This document shows positions 1 through 6,530 of a stretch of DNA of 15,602 bases, one piece after another. Each line of letters starts with the position of its first letter. Positions within the stretch are counted from its first letter, which is position 1. The notes under the pieces were generated by a model. The model searched no databases. It saw nothing but the letters and a program-made list of their open reading frames with translations, and was not told the origin of the DNA. Source of the stretch: CBFHWY01 sp965659675 (lineage in GTDB: Bacteria; Bacteroidota; Bacteroidia; Flavobacteriales_G; Salibacteraceae); assembly GCA_965659675.1 (NCBI GenBank), contig CBFHWY010000066.1, positions 1-15,602 on the forward strand, written 5' to 3'. The translations under genes were made by a program, and so were the position numbers.

Positions 1-26
1 ACACTCACACTTTCAACTCTGCAATT

Positions 27-371
27 GTGTTCGACTTCGAAAAACTAGAGATCTACAAAAAAGCAAAGACCTTTAATGCTCAGATTAGAACCTTCATCAA
101 GAAAAATAAGCTAGACCCTACAACAAAGGATCAGCTCAGAAGAGCAGCGTTTAGCGTGGTTCTGAATATCGCTGAAGGTTCGGGAAGATTTTCGAAAGCT
201 GATAGACGAAACTTCTTTATTATTTCAAGAAGCTCCATTTTCGAATGTATCGCAATCCTTGATGTACTGAATGATGAACAGATTCTGAGTGACAGTTTAT
301 ATGAGGATCTCTATCAAGATGCTGAGGAAATCTCAAAGATGTTATTCTCCATGATAAGGAATCTCAGCTAA
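27..371 (+). CDS. Four-helix bundle protein (S23/IVP family)
   Basis: This small, almost entirely helical protein of 114 residues matches the four-helix bundle family first known from intervening sequences in 23S rRNA genes. The family core is clear: FEKLEIYKKA near the N-terminus, then LRRAAFSVVLNIAEGSGR at about residues 38-55, then a Phe-rich helix ending in SSIFE. Family members are usually about 110-130 residues, so this one appears complete. The start taken is GTG at 27. The frame stays open to the window edge (no stop in codons 3-26), so an upstream start outside the window is possible. No 23S rRNA sequence is visible nearby, so this is a free-standing copy. The molecular function of such copies is unknown; some relatives (Avd) work with diversity-generating retroelements, but none is seen here. 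It converges on waaA. Confidence 0.85.
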   Translation: MFDFEKLEIYKKAKTFNAQIRTFIKKNKLDPTTKDQLRRAAFSVVLNIAEGSGRFSKADRRNFFIISRSSIFECIAILDVLNDEQILSDSLYEDLYQDAEEISKMLFSMIRNLS

Positions 372-400
372 TCCTTGATCTTGTGAGATATAAAATCATC

Positions 401-424
401 AGAGCGAGTGTGAGAGCGAGAGCG
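401..424. repeat. Short tandem hexamer repeat, four units
   Basis: Four consecutive 6-nt units read AGAGCG, AGTGTG, AGAGCG, AGAGCG; the second is a variant. The array lies between the convergent four-helix-bundle gene and waaA. Its AGTGTGAG (407-414) is the exact reverse complement of CTCACACT at 4-11, so the small gene is bracketed by an 8-nt inverted match. The motif is of low complexity, so chance is possible. Confidence 0.5.
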
Positions 425-469
425 ATTACACTGCTCTAATTTTACTTCCCGTTTAAACTAGCTTTGGTT

Positions 470-1696
470 TTACTTGCCTTTCAACAACCTGATCATGTGA
501 TCAAAGCAAAGCTGACTAGCTCCTTCTGAAGAATGAACATAGTCTTTAGATAGCTTGCCTAATTCTTTGAGCTTGTGCTCATCGAGAAGCACCTTCAGGT
601 TGCGGATAAGGTCTGCCTCCCCACTTATTTCAAGTCCTCCTCCCCTGGCCTTCATTTCTTGAGCCTCAAGAAAACGAGCATTCTTTGGGCCAAACAGAAC
701 TGGAATACCAAAAACAGCAGGTTCCAATATATTGTGGATCCCCGACCCAAAACCACCACCAATATAAGCGATATCAGCATCCCTATACAAATGGGAAAGC
801 ATGCCTAGCTTATCATAGATCAATACATCCAAATCCTCATCCAGCAAACAGCCCTGAGAGTGAATACCCAAGCTTATGTTTTTGAGGTTAAGATCTTTAT
901 TATAGTCATTTCTGCTGATCTCATGGGGTACGATGATCAGTTGAAAATCTTTTTTCAACTTGCTCATTGCAGTAAGTAAAAACACCTCATCTTCTTTCCA
1001 GGTACTCCCAGCTATGATCAGTTTTCGTTTCGATTTTTCCCCATAGTCAAGTACTTTTTTTTGCTTCGATATTTCAATAACCCGATCAAAGCGAGTGTCA
1101 CCTGCGACAATAACATTCTTAAACCCTCTTTCCTGTAAGAGCGCTTTACTCATTGCATCCTGAGTGCAAATGAGATCAATCTTAGAAAGTAAGCCTCGGG
1201 TTCTTCTTGCAAAGCTCCCAAACACAAAGTGGCCCTGACCAAAACGAGCGCTGATAAGCATTACTGGTGTAGCTGACTCCTTTGCCCTTATCAGTAGATT
1301 CTGCCAAAGCTCATATTTCACTAAAATCAAAATAGAAGGCTCCATGGATTTAAAGAGCCGCTTCATGCTATTCTTTCTGTCTAGTGGCAGATAGAACACA
1401 GCATCAACCTTATCATAGTCTTTACGAAGCTCATAGCCCGAAGGTGAATAGAAGCTCAGCACTATCTTGTGCTTAGTTTCACTTCTCACCAGTTCAATTA
1501 GCGGGCGAGCCTGCTCAAATTCACCTACAGAGGCACAGTGAAACCATAGTGCTCCTTTGTGTGCTTTCAACTGACTTAGATCCTGATTCTTCCTACCAAT
1601 AATCCATTTTTTGGCTTTTGGGTTCGAAAAAGCTGCGATTCGAATTCCGAGTCCGTAAAGCTCAATGATGAAGTTGTAAAGGAGACCGACTATCAT
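470..1696 (-). CDS. waaA: 3-deoxy-D-manno-octulosonic acid (Kdo) transferase
   Basis: This GT30-family glycosyltransferase transfers Kdo from CMP-Kdo to the lipid A precursor on the cytoplasmic face of the inner membrane. The protein has 408 residues, normal for the family. It begins with a hydrophobic anchor (about residues 1-22). The N-terminal GT-B domain carries FHCASVGEFEQARP at 52-65, whose Glu59 corresponds to the catalytic base. The C-terminal domain carries GSTWKEDE at 230-237, PHE at 257-259 and GGGFGSGIHNILEPA at 313-327, the CMP-Kdo-binding region. Its ATG overlaps the stop of the upstream outer-membrane gene (ATGA, 1693-1696), so the two are probably co-translated. The sequence does not show whether it adds one or more Kdo residues. 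Confidence in the family is very high. Confidence 0.96.
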   Translation of the reverse strand: MIVGLLYNFIIELYGLGIRIAAFSNPKAKKWIIGRKNQDLSQLKAHKGALWFHCASVGEFEQARPLIELVRSETKHKIVLSFYSPSGYELRKDYDKVDAVFYLPLDRKNSMKRLFKSMEPSILILVKYELWQNLLIRAKESATPVMLISARFGQGHFVFGSFARRTRGLLSKIDLICTQDAMSKALLQERGFKNVIVAGDTRFDRVIEISKQKKVLDYGEKSKRKLIIAGSTWKEDEVFLLTAMSKLKKDFQLIIVPHEISRNDYNKDLNLKNISLGIHSQGCLLDEDLDVLIYDKLGMLSHLYRDADIAYIGGGFGSGIHNILEPAVFGIPVLFGPKNARFLEAQEMKARGGGLEISGEADLIRNLKVLLDEHKLKELGKLSKDYVHSSEGASQLCFDHMIRLLKGK

Positions 1697-2496
1697 TGGT
1701 AATAAAACTCCTTGGGTGCTCTTTTATAGATGGGAAAGGTCCAGCCAAGCCTCAGCGCATAGGATAGATCAGAGCGCGACTGATCATATGGCTGCTTTAA
1801 GTCAAATTGGTATGATCTTCTGCCTCTTGTCAGGCCCTGATTCAGATCTACTCCTACAAGGAAGTTGATCAACCTGTTATTTGAGAAGAATCGATAGTAA
1901 ATGCTTTCAGTTATAAGCAATCCATAGGTCATTCTATCATAACCCTTCGCATAGTCTTCCTGAATGGGTGAATACATATCATTTAACTCTCTGATCTTAA
2001 CCCTGTGTTGCATAAAGCCGAGACCTGCCCCAACAGAGATCCCGCAGTTAGGATTTGGCCCAAGGTTAAAGAGCATTTTGCTCAAATGTGCATCGATTGA
2101 AATACCTCTCATCTCAAAGATCAGATCCCCAAATCGACCATCCCGTCCGATAATAGTTCCATCAGGCCCTCGCAAATTATCCAGCATGCTTCTTTCTTTT
2201 ACCCTATTCCCAAAATGAAACATCGTATTTACACCATAAATGAAATTTGACCTGGATTTATACTCCAGTTTTGCGCCAATCGTGCTGAAGTATCCAAAAC
2301 GTTGAGCAAGGTCAGCCGCAGGAAATGTGAGTGCTAAACTCGGTGTGATCATTACAAAATTGACACTCGAGTCGCGCATGCTCTTCTGAGCAAAGACTTG
2401 TGCGCTCAGCATAAGAGCCAACAATAAAGCAAGGGAATACCTCGTTGAAATACGTGAATTTTCGGGGAATTTGGACAAGTGTAGAAGGCTTTTCAC
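1693..2496 (-). CDS. Predicted outer-membrane beta-barrel protein (unknown function)
   Basis: I do not recognise a named family. The protein of up to 267 residues has a signal peptide (hydrophobic run YSLALLLALMLSA, with likely signal peptidase I cleavage after SAQVFA). Alternating strands with aromatic and charged residues follow, and the C-terminus (YALRLGWTFPIYKRAPKEFYYQ) is consistent with a small outer-membrane barrel. There is no ATG ahead of the signal peptide. The in-frame candidates are GTG at 2496 and TTG at 2478; a TGA lies two codons above the GTG, so the gene cannot begin further upstream. A promoter-like TATTTTTG only 5 nt above the GTG favours the TTG. The gene overlaps waaA by 4 nt, suggesting a link with the envelope, but any role in LPS assembly is inference. 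Confidence 0.8.
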   Translation of the reverse strand: MKSLLHLSKFPENSRISTRYSLALLLALMLSAQVFAQKSMRDSSVNFVMITPSLALTFPAADLAQRFGYFSTIGAKLEYKSRSNFIYGVNTMFHFGNRVKERSMLDNLRGPDGTIIGRDGRFGDLIFEMRGISIDAHLSKMLFNLGPNPNCGISVGAGLGFMQHRVKIRELNDMYSPIQEDYAKGYDRMTYGLLITESIYYRFFSNNRLINFLVGVDLNQGLTRGRRSYQFDLKQPYDQSRSDLSYALRLGWTFPIYKRAPKEFYYQ

Positions 2497-2500
2497 GGGT

Positions 2501-2508
2501 CAAAAATA
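2501..2508 (-). promoter_or_regulatory. Possible Bacteroidota -7 element for the barrel gene and waaA
   Basis: On the minus strand this reads TATTTTTG, a perfect match to the TAnnTTTG consensus. The -33 region is only a TTTT about 18 nt upstream, which is weak. Transcription would begin at about 2494-2496, at or within the GTG start codon, implying either a leaderless message or the later TTG start. Confidence 0.35.
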
Positions 2509-2510
2509 GC

Positions 2511-2518
2511 TATATTCG
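2511..2518 (+). promoter_or_regulatory. Possible -7 element for the nucleotide-sugar operon
   Basis: TATATTCG differs from TAnnTTTG at one base. It lies 26 nt before the ATG of the aminotransferase gene, the first gene of the operon, in the 48-bp divergent gap. A TTTT run (2490-2493) sits 17 nt upstream in place of the -33 box. It would be arranged back-to-back with the opposing element at 2501-2508. Confidence 0.3.
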
Positions 2519-2544
2519 CAGTCTTTAAAATCAGTCCTACCTGA

Positions 2545-3672
2545 ATGAATAAACTCCAACTAGTTGACCTACTCGGTCAGTACGATAAAATCTCAGATGA
2601 AGTTGATCAGGCAGTCCTTGATGTGATCAAGTCAGGAGCCTACATCAACGGTCCAGAAGTGAAAGCTTTTCAATCGGATCTTGAAACTTATCTCGGTGTT
2701 AAACATGTTATTCCCTGCGCAAACGGAACTGATGCCCTTCAAATTGCATTGATGGCGCTTGGACTAAAACCCGGCGATGAAGTGATCACACCTAGTTTCA
2801 CATACATCGCAACAGCCGAGGTTATCGCGCTTCTTGGGCTAAATGCTGTTTTTGTGGAAGTGGATCCTGTAAGTTTTACAATGGATCCCAAGTCCTTGAG
2901 AAATGCCATAAGTGCTAAAACAAAAGCGATCATCCCTGTTCATTTGTATGGCCATGCCGCAGCTATGGACGAGATCATGGAGATCGCTCGCGAATATGAT
3001 CTGAAGGTTGTGGAGGACACGGCACAGGCCCTTGGTAGCGATTATAAATCATCAAACGGTAAAGATCATAAGTTGGGAACCATAGGTGATGTTGGTTGTA
3101 CTTCCTTCTTCCCTTCAAAAAACCTGGGTTGTTTTGGGGATGGTGGTGCGATGTTCACAAACGATGATGATCTCGCTCAAAACTTAAGAATGGTAGCCAA
3201 CCATGGGCAGTCAAAGAAATATCACCACGATAAGATCGGTGTAAACAGCAGGCTTGACAGTATTCAAGCGGCCATACTTCGGGTAAAACTCCGACATCTG
3301 GATGAGTATATCCAGGCAAGAAATGCTGCAGCTGAATATTATTCTTCAGCATTTGAAGAGATTGGAGAGATAACAACACCCTCTACCGCCGACTGGTCTA
3401 CTCATGGCTTTCATCAGTATACCATGAAGATCGAAAATGGCAAGAGAGACGAACTTCAAAAGTTTCTCAACGACAAAGGAATTCCTTCGAATATTTACTA
3501 TCCGATCCCGATTCACAGGCAAAAAGGTTTTGAAGGAAAATATGAGTTAAAGCATTCTTTGGATCTCACTGAAGATCTTTGCAACAGAGTTTTGTCACTG
3601 CCGATGCATACCGAACTTGAGGAAGAACAATTACAATTTATCACAGAATCAGTCAAAGCGTTTTTTGAGTAG
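2545..3672 (+). CDS. wbpE: DegT/DnrJ/EryC1/StrS aminotransferase, WbpE-like
   Basis: This PLP-dependent sugar aminotransferase of 375 residues has normal length for the family. PLP-site residues are visible: ANGTDAL at 59-65, EDTAQ at 157-161 (Asp158 contacts the pyridine nitrogen), and SFFPSK at 187-192 with Lys192 as the Schiff-base lysine. YHHDKIGVNSRLDSIQAAIL is the usual dimer and active-site segment. From memory its motifs resemble Pseudomonas WbpE, which aminates C3 of UDP-2-acetamido-3-keto-glucuronate. The WbpD-like acetyltransferase and UDP-HexNAc dehydrogenase downstream support that role. It could instead act on a 4-keto-6-deoxy sugar made through RfbB, as sequence alone does not fix the acceptor. 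It is the first gene of the operon; its stop is followed after 1 nt by the ugd start. Confidence 0.93.
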   Translation: MNKLQLVDLLGQYDKISDEVDQAVLDVIKSGAYINGPEVKAFQSDLETYLGVKHVIPCANGTDALQIALMALGLKPGDEVITPSFTYIATAEVIALLGLNAVFVEVDPVSFTMDPKSLRNAISAKTKAIIPVHLYGHAAAMDEIMEIAREYDLKVVEDTAQALGSDYKSSNGKDHKLGTIGDVGCTSFFPSKNLGCFGDGGAMFTNDDDLAQNLRMVANHGQSKKYHHDKIGVNSRLDSIQAAILRVKLRHLDEYIQARNAAAEYYSSAFEEIGEITTPSTADWSTHGFHQYTMKIENGKRDELQKFLNDKGIPSNIYYPIPIHRQKGFEGKYELKHSLDLTEDLCNRVLSLPMHTELEEEQLQFITESVKAFFE

Positions 3673-3673
3673 A

Positions 3674-4972
3674 ATGAATATTGCAGTAGTAGGAACAGGA
3701 TACGTCGGCTTGGTAACAGGTACTTGCCTTGCTGAAACCGGAAATTCTGTGACATGTGTCGATATCGACAAAGAAAAAGTTGAGAAGATGCAAAACGGAG
3801 TGGTGCCGATTTATGAACCAGGCCTGGAGGTTTTGTTTGAGAGAAACATCAAACAGAATCGTTTGCACTTTACCACCGATCTTGAAATGGCTGTGAGCAA
3901 ATCACAGATCATATTCTTAGCATTACCAACCCCTCCGGGGGAGGATGGCTCTGCCGACCTTTCATATGTCTTAGGCGTAGCTGACCAATTAGGTAAAATG
4001 ACCTCTGAGTATAAGATCATCATAGATAAAAGTACTGTTCCAGTAGGAACTGCCGATAAGGTTACTGCCGCTATTGCAAAGCATGCTAAAACTGAGTTTG
4101 ACGTAGTATCAAACCCTGAATTCCTCCGTGAAGGCTTTGCTGTTGAGGACTTCATGAAGCCCGATCGCATTGTTATTGGAACCCAATCAGAAAGGGCAAA
4201 AGAAATTCTCGATGAATTATATCAACCCTACGTGAGACAGGGAAACCCAATTCTTTTCATGGATGAGAAGTCTGCAGAACTGACCAAGTACGCCGCCAAT
4301 GCATTCCTGGCTACCAAGATCACATTCATGAATGAGATCGCCAATTTGTGTGAACGCGTAGGGGCAAATGTAGATATGGTGCGTATCGGGATTGGATCGG
4401 ATAACCGTATCGGAAAACGTTTTCTATTCCCAGGCATCGGCTATGGAGGCTCATGCTTTCCAAAAGATGTTCAAGCAATCGTGAGATCTGCTCATGAGAA
4501 CTGTATGGAATTGAATATTCTCAATGCTGTTATGAGTGTTAATGAAAAGCAGAAAACGATTCTTGTACCGAAGCTTAAAGAACATTTTGGTGAGCTAAAA
4601 GGCAAAAAGATCGCCCTTTGGGGATTGGCATTCAAACCAAATACCGACGACATCAGAGAAGCACCTGCGCTCTACATCATTGATGAACTCACAAAATTGG
4701 GTTGTGAAATTTCTGCTTTTGACCCTGAAGCCATGGAAAATGTCAAATCTCAGATCGGCGATAAGATCAACTATGGTGAAAGCCAATATGATGTTCTGCA
4801 GGATGCAGATGCACTGGTTGTTGCCACTGAATGGTCTGTGTTCAGAACTCCGGATTTCGACAAGATGTCTGGCTTGATGAAGAACAAACTCATCTTCGAT
4901 GGTAGAAATCTATATGACCTCGATCATATTGAAGAAAGAGGATTTGAATACATTAGTATCGGACGCCCATGA
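3674..4972 (+). CDS. ugd: UDP-glucose 6-dehydrogenase
   Basis: This enzyme oxidises UDP-glucose to UDP-glucuronate with two NAD+, in the cytoplasm. The protein has 432 residues. The Rossmann motif GTGYVGLVTG is at 7-16, NPEFLREG at 147-154, Lys205 lies within ELTKYAANA, and the catalytic Cys261 lies within GYGGSCFPKD; FKPNTDDIREAP is at 320-331. I chose ATG 3674, which puts the Rossmann fold at the N-terminus and leaves 1 nt after the aminotransferase stop. An in-frame start at 3617 would add 19 unrelated residues overlapping that gene. The 3' end overlaps the next gene by 4 nt (ATGA). The product feeds the UDP-glucuronate decarboxylase encoded immediately downstream. It belongs to a different subfamily from the second dehydrogenase at 6531. 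Confidence 0.96.
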   Translation: MNIAVVGTGYVGLVTGTCLAETGNSVTCVDIDKEKVEKMQNGVVPIYEPGLEVLFERNIKQNRLHFTTDLEMAVSKSQIIFLALPTPPGEDGSADLSYVLGVADQLGKMTSEYKIIIDKSTVPVGTADKVTAAIAKHAKTEFDVVSNPEFLREGFAVEDFMKPDRIVIGTQSERAKEILDELYQPYVRQGNPILFMDEKSAELTKYAANAFLATKITFMNEIANLCERVGANVDMVRIGIGSDNRIGKRFLFPGIGYGGSCFPKDVQAIVRSAHENCMELNILNAVMSVNEKQKTILVPKLKEHFGELKGKKIALWGLAFKPNTDDIREAPALYIIDELTKLGCEISAFDPEAMENVKSQIGDKINYGESQYDVLQDADALVVATEWSVFRTPDFDKMSGLMKNKLIFDGRNLYDLDHIEERGFEYISIGRP

Positions 4973-5952
4973 AGAGAGTTTTGATCACTGGTGCAGCAGG
5001 TTTCTTAGGTTCTCACCTTTGCGACCGCTTCTTTAACGAAGGTTATCATGTCATTGGCATGGATAACCTGATCACAGGTGATCTAAAAAACATTGAGCAC
5101 CTCTTTAAAGAGAAGAATTTTGAGTTCTATCATCACGACGTTTCAAAATTTGTTCATGTTTCTGGAGAGCTCGACTATATTCTGCACTTTGCTTCTCCAG
5201 CCAGCCCGATCGACTATCTAAAGATCCCCATCCAAACCTTAAAGGTTGGCTCCCTCGGAACCCACAATCTTTTAGGCCTGGCTAAAGCTAAAAACGCTCG
5301 TATTCTGGTAGCTTCTACCTCAGAGGTTTATGGAGATCCGATGGTTCATCCGCAAACGGAAGACTATTGGGGAAATGTAAACCCAGTTGGACCTCGCGGA
5401 GTATATGACGAAGCAAAACGGTTTCAGGAAGCAATGACCATGGCCTATCACAATTTCCATGGTGTGGAAACAAGGATCGTTAGAATATTCAACACCTATG
5501 GAAGCAGAATGCGTCTCAATGATGGAAGAGTGCTTCCAGCATTCATTGGGCAGGCTCTAAGAGGAGAAGATCTCACTGTTTTTGGCGATGGAAGCCAGAC
5601 CAGGTCTTTCTGCTATGTGGATGATCTTGTAGAAGGAATTTACCGTCTCTTGATGTCAGATTACGCATACCCTGTAAATATTGGAAACCCCGATGAAATC
5701 AGCATCTTAGATTTTGCCAAAGAGATCCTGAAACTCACAGGAAGCGATCAACAGATCATCTTCAAGGAGCTTCCAAAAGACGATCCAATGCAACGTCAAC
5801 CTAATATTGACAAGGCAAGGGAAGTGATCAATTGGGAGCCGAAAGTATCTCGCTCCGAAGGCCTTAAGATCACTTACGAATGGTTTCAGGATCTATCCGA
5901 TGAAGATCTTCACAAAAGAGAACACAATACTTTCGAAGACTATATTAAATAG
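4969..5952 (+). CDS. uxs: UDP-glucuronate decarboxylase (UDP-xylose synthase)
   Basis: This extended short-chain dehydrogenase converts UDP-glucuronate to UDP-xylose through a 4-keto intermediate, with tightly bound NAD+. The protein has 327 residues. The nucleotide motif GAAGFLG is at 8-14, followed by MDNLITG, a hallmark of this family (usually DNFFTG). ASTSEVYGDPMVHPQ at 115-129, then WGNVNPVGPRGVYDEAKR at 134-151, give the catalytic Thr/Ser-Glu and Tyr146/Lys150. RIFNTYGSRM and SFCYVDDLVEGI complete the family signature. It is translationally coupled to ugd through a 4-nt overlap, so UDP-Glc to UDP-GlcA to UDP-Xyl is encoded by adjacent genes. The motifs argue against GalE or a 4-epimerase, which lack the GDPxxHPQ segment. 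Confidence 0.93.
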   Translation: MKRVLITGAAGFLGSHLCDRFFNEGYHVIGMDNLITGDLKNIEHLFKEKNFEFYHHDVSKFVHVSGELDYILHFASPASPIDYLKIPIQTLKVGSLGTHNLLGLAKAKNARILVASTSEVYGDPMVHPQTEDYWGNVNPVGPRGVYDEAKRFQEAMTMAYHNFHGVETRIVRIFNTYGSRMRLNDGRVLPAFIGQALRGEDLTVFGDGSQTRSFCYVDDLVEGIYRLLMSDYAYPVNIGNPDEISILDFAKEILKLTGSDQQIIFKELPKDDPMQRQPNIDKAREVINWEPKVSRSEGLKITYEWFQDLSDEDLHKREHNTFEDYIK

Positions 5953-5953
5953 C

Positions 5954-6523
5954 ATGGACTACTTCGCACATGAGACGGCAGTGATAGATGAGGGGTGTGA
6001 GATCTCCGAAGGCGCCAAGATCTGGCACTTCAGCCATATCATGCCAAATTGTAAGATCGGAAAGCATTGCAATATCGGCCAGAATTGTGTCATATTCCCC
6101 GAAGTCATCCTTGGAGAGAATGTGAAGATCCAGAACAATGTTTCGGTTTACACCGGAGTAACTTGCGACAAGGATGTTTTTCTTGGGCCTTCTATGGTAT
6201 TCACAAATGTCATTAACCCGCGCAGCGGAGTAAATAGAAGAGGTCAGTATTCAAAGACACATGTTGGCGAAGGTGCATCCATTGGGGCAAATGCAACGAT
6301 CGTATGCGGTCATGATATCGGGAAGTTTGCCTTCATTGGCGCTGGTGCTGTGGTTACAAAAACAGTTCCCGATTATGCATTGGTGGTTGGAAACCCAGCA
6401 AAACAGATCGGTTGGATGAGCGAATACGGTCATCGACTTGAATTTGAGAATGGTATTGCAAGCTGCCCTGAAAGCGGAGAGCGCTATGAGCTAAAAGAAG
6501 AAAAAGTAGAAAAGATCAATTGA
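5954..6523 (+). CDS. wbpD: WbpD/WlbB-like UDP-3-amino-sugar N-acetyltransferase
   Basis: This left-handed beta-helix acetyltransferase has 189 residues. Hexapeptide repeats run from about residue 8 to 150 (for example AKIWHFSHI, IGKHCNIGQNCVIF, VKIQNNVSVYTGV, GASIGANATIVCG, FAFIGAGAVV). GPSMVFTNVINPRS and the ending DYALVVGNPAKQIGWMSEYG are characteristic of WbpD/WlbB, which acetylates the C3 amine of UDP-2-acetamido-3-amino-2,3-dideoxy-glucuronate using acetyl-CoA. That places it directly after the WbpE-like aminotransferase in the pathway, although two genes lie between them. I chose ATG 5954, 1 nt after the previous stop, because an upstream in-frame ATG at 5900 adds 18 residues unrelated to the fold. 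Seven nucleotides separate it from the next gene. Confidence 0.92.
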   Translation: MDYFAHETAVIDEGCEISEGAKIWHFSHIMPNCKIGKHCNIGQNCVIFPEVILGENVKIQNNVSVYTGVTCDKDVFLGPSMVFTNVINPRSGVNRRGQYSKTHVGEGASIGANATIVCGHDIGKFAFIGAGAVVTKTVPDYALVVGNPAKQIGWMSEYGHRLEFENGIASCPESGERYELKEEKVEKIN

Positions 6524-6530
6524 ACTTACT

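Noticed and set aside
27..371. Four-helix-bundle gene as an rRNA intervening sequence or retroelement Avd component
   Set aside because: No 23S rRNA sequence, reverse transcriptase or template repeat is visible in the window.
3617..3673. Longer N-terminus for Ugd (451 residues)
   Set aside because: The extra 19 residues overlap the aminotransferase gene and lie ahead of the Rossmann motif; ATG 3674 fits the family start and the 1-nt junction.
5900..5953. Longer N-terminus for the WbpD-like protein (207 residues)
   Set aside because: The 18-residue extension lies in the uxs gene and is unlike the family; ATG 5954 matches the usual beginning of the fold.
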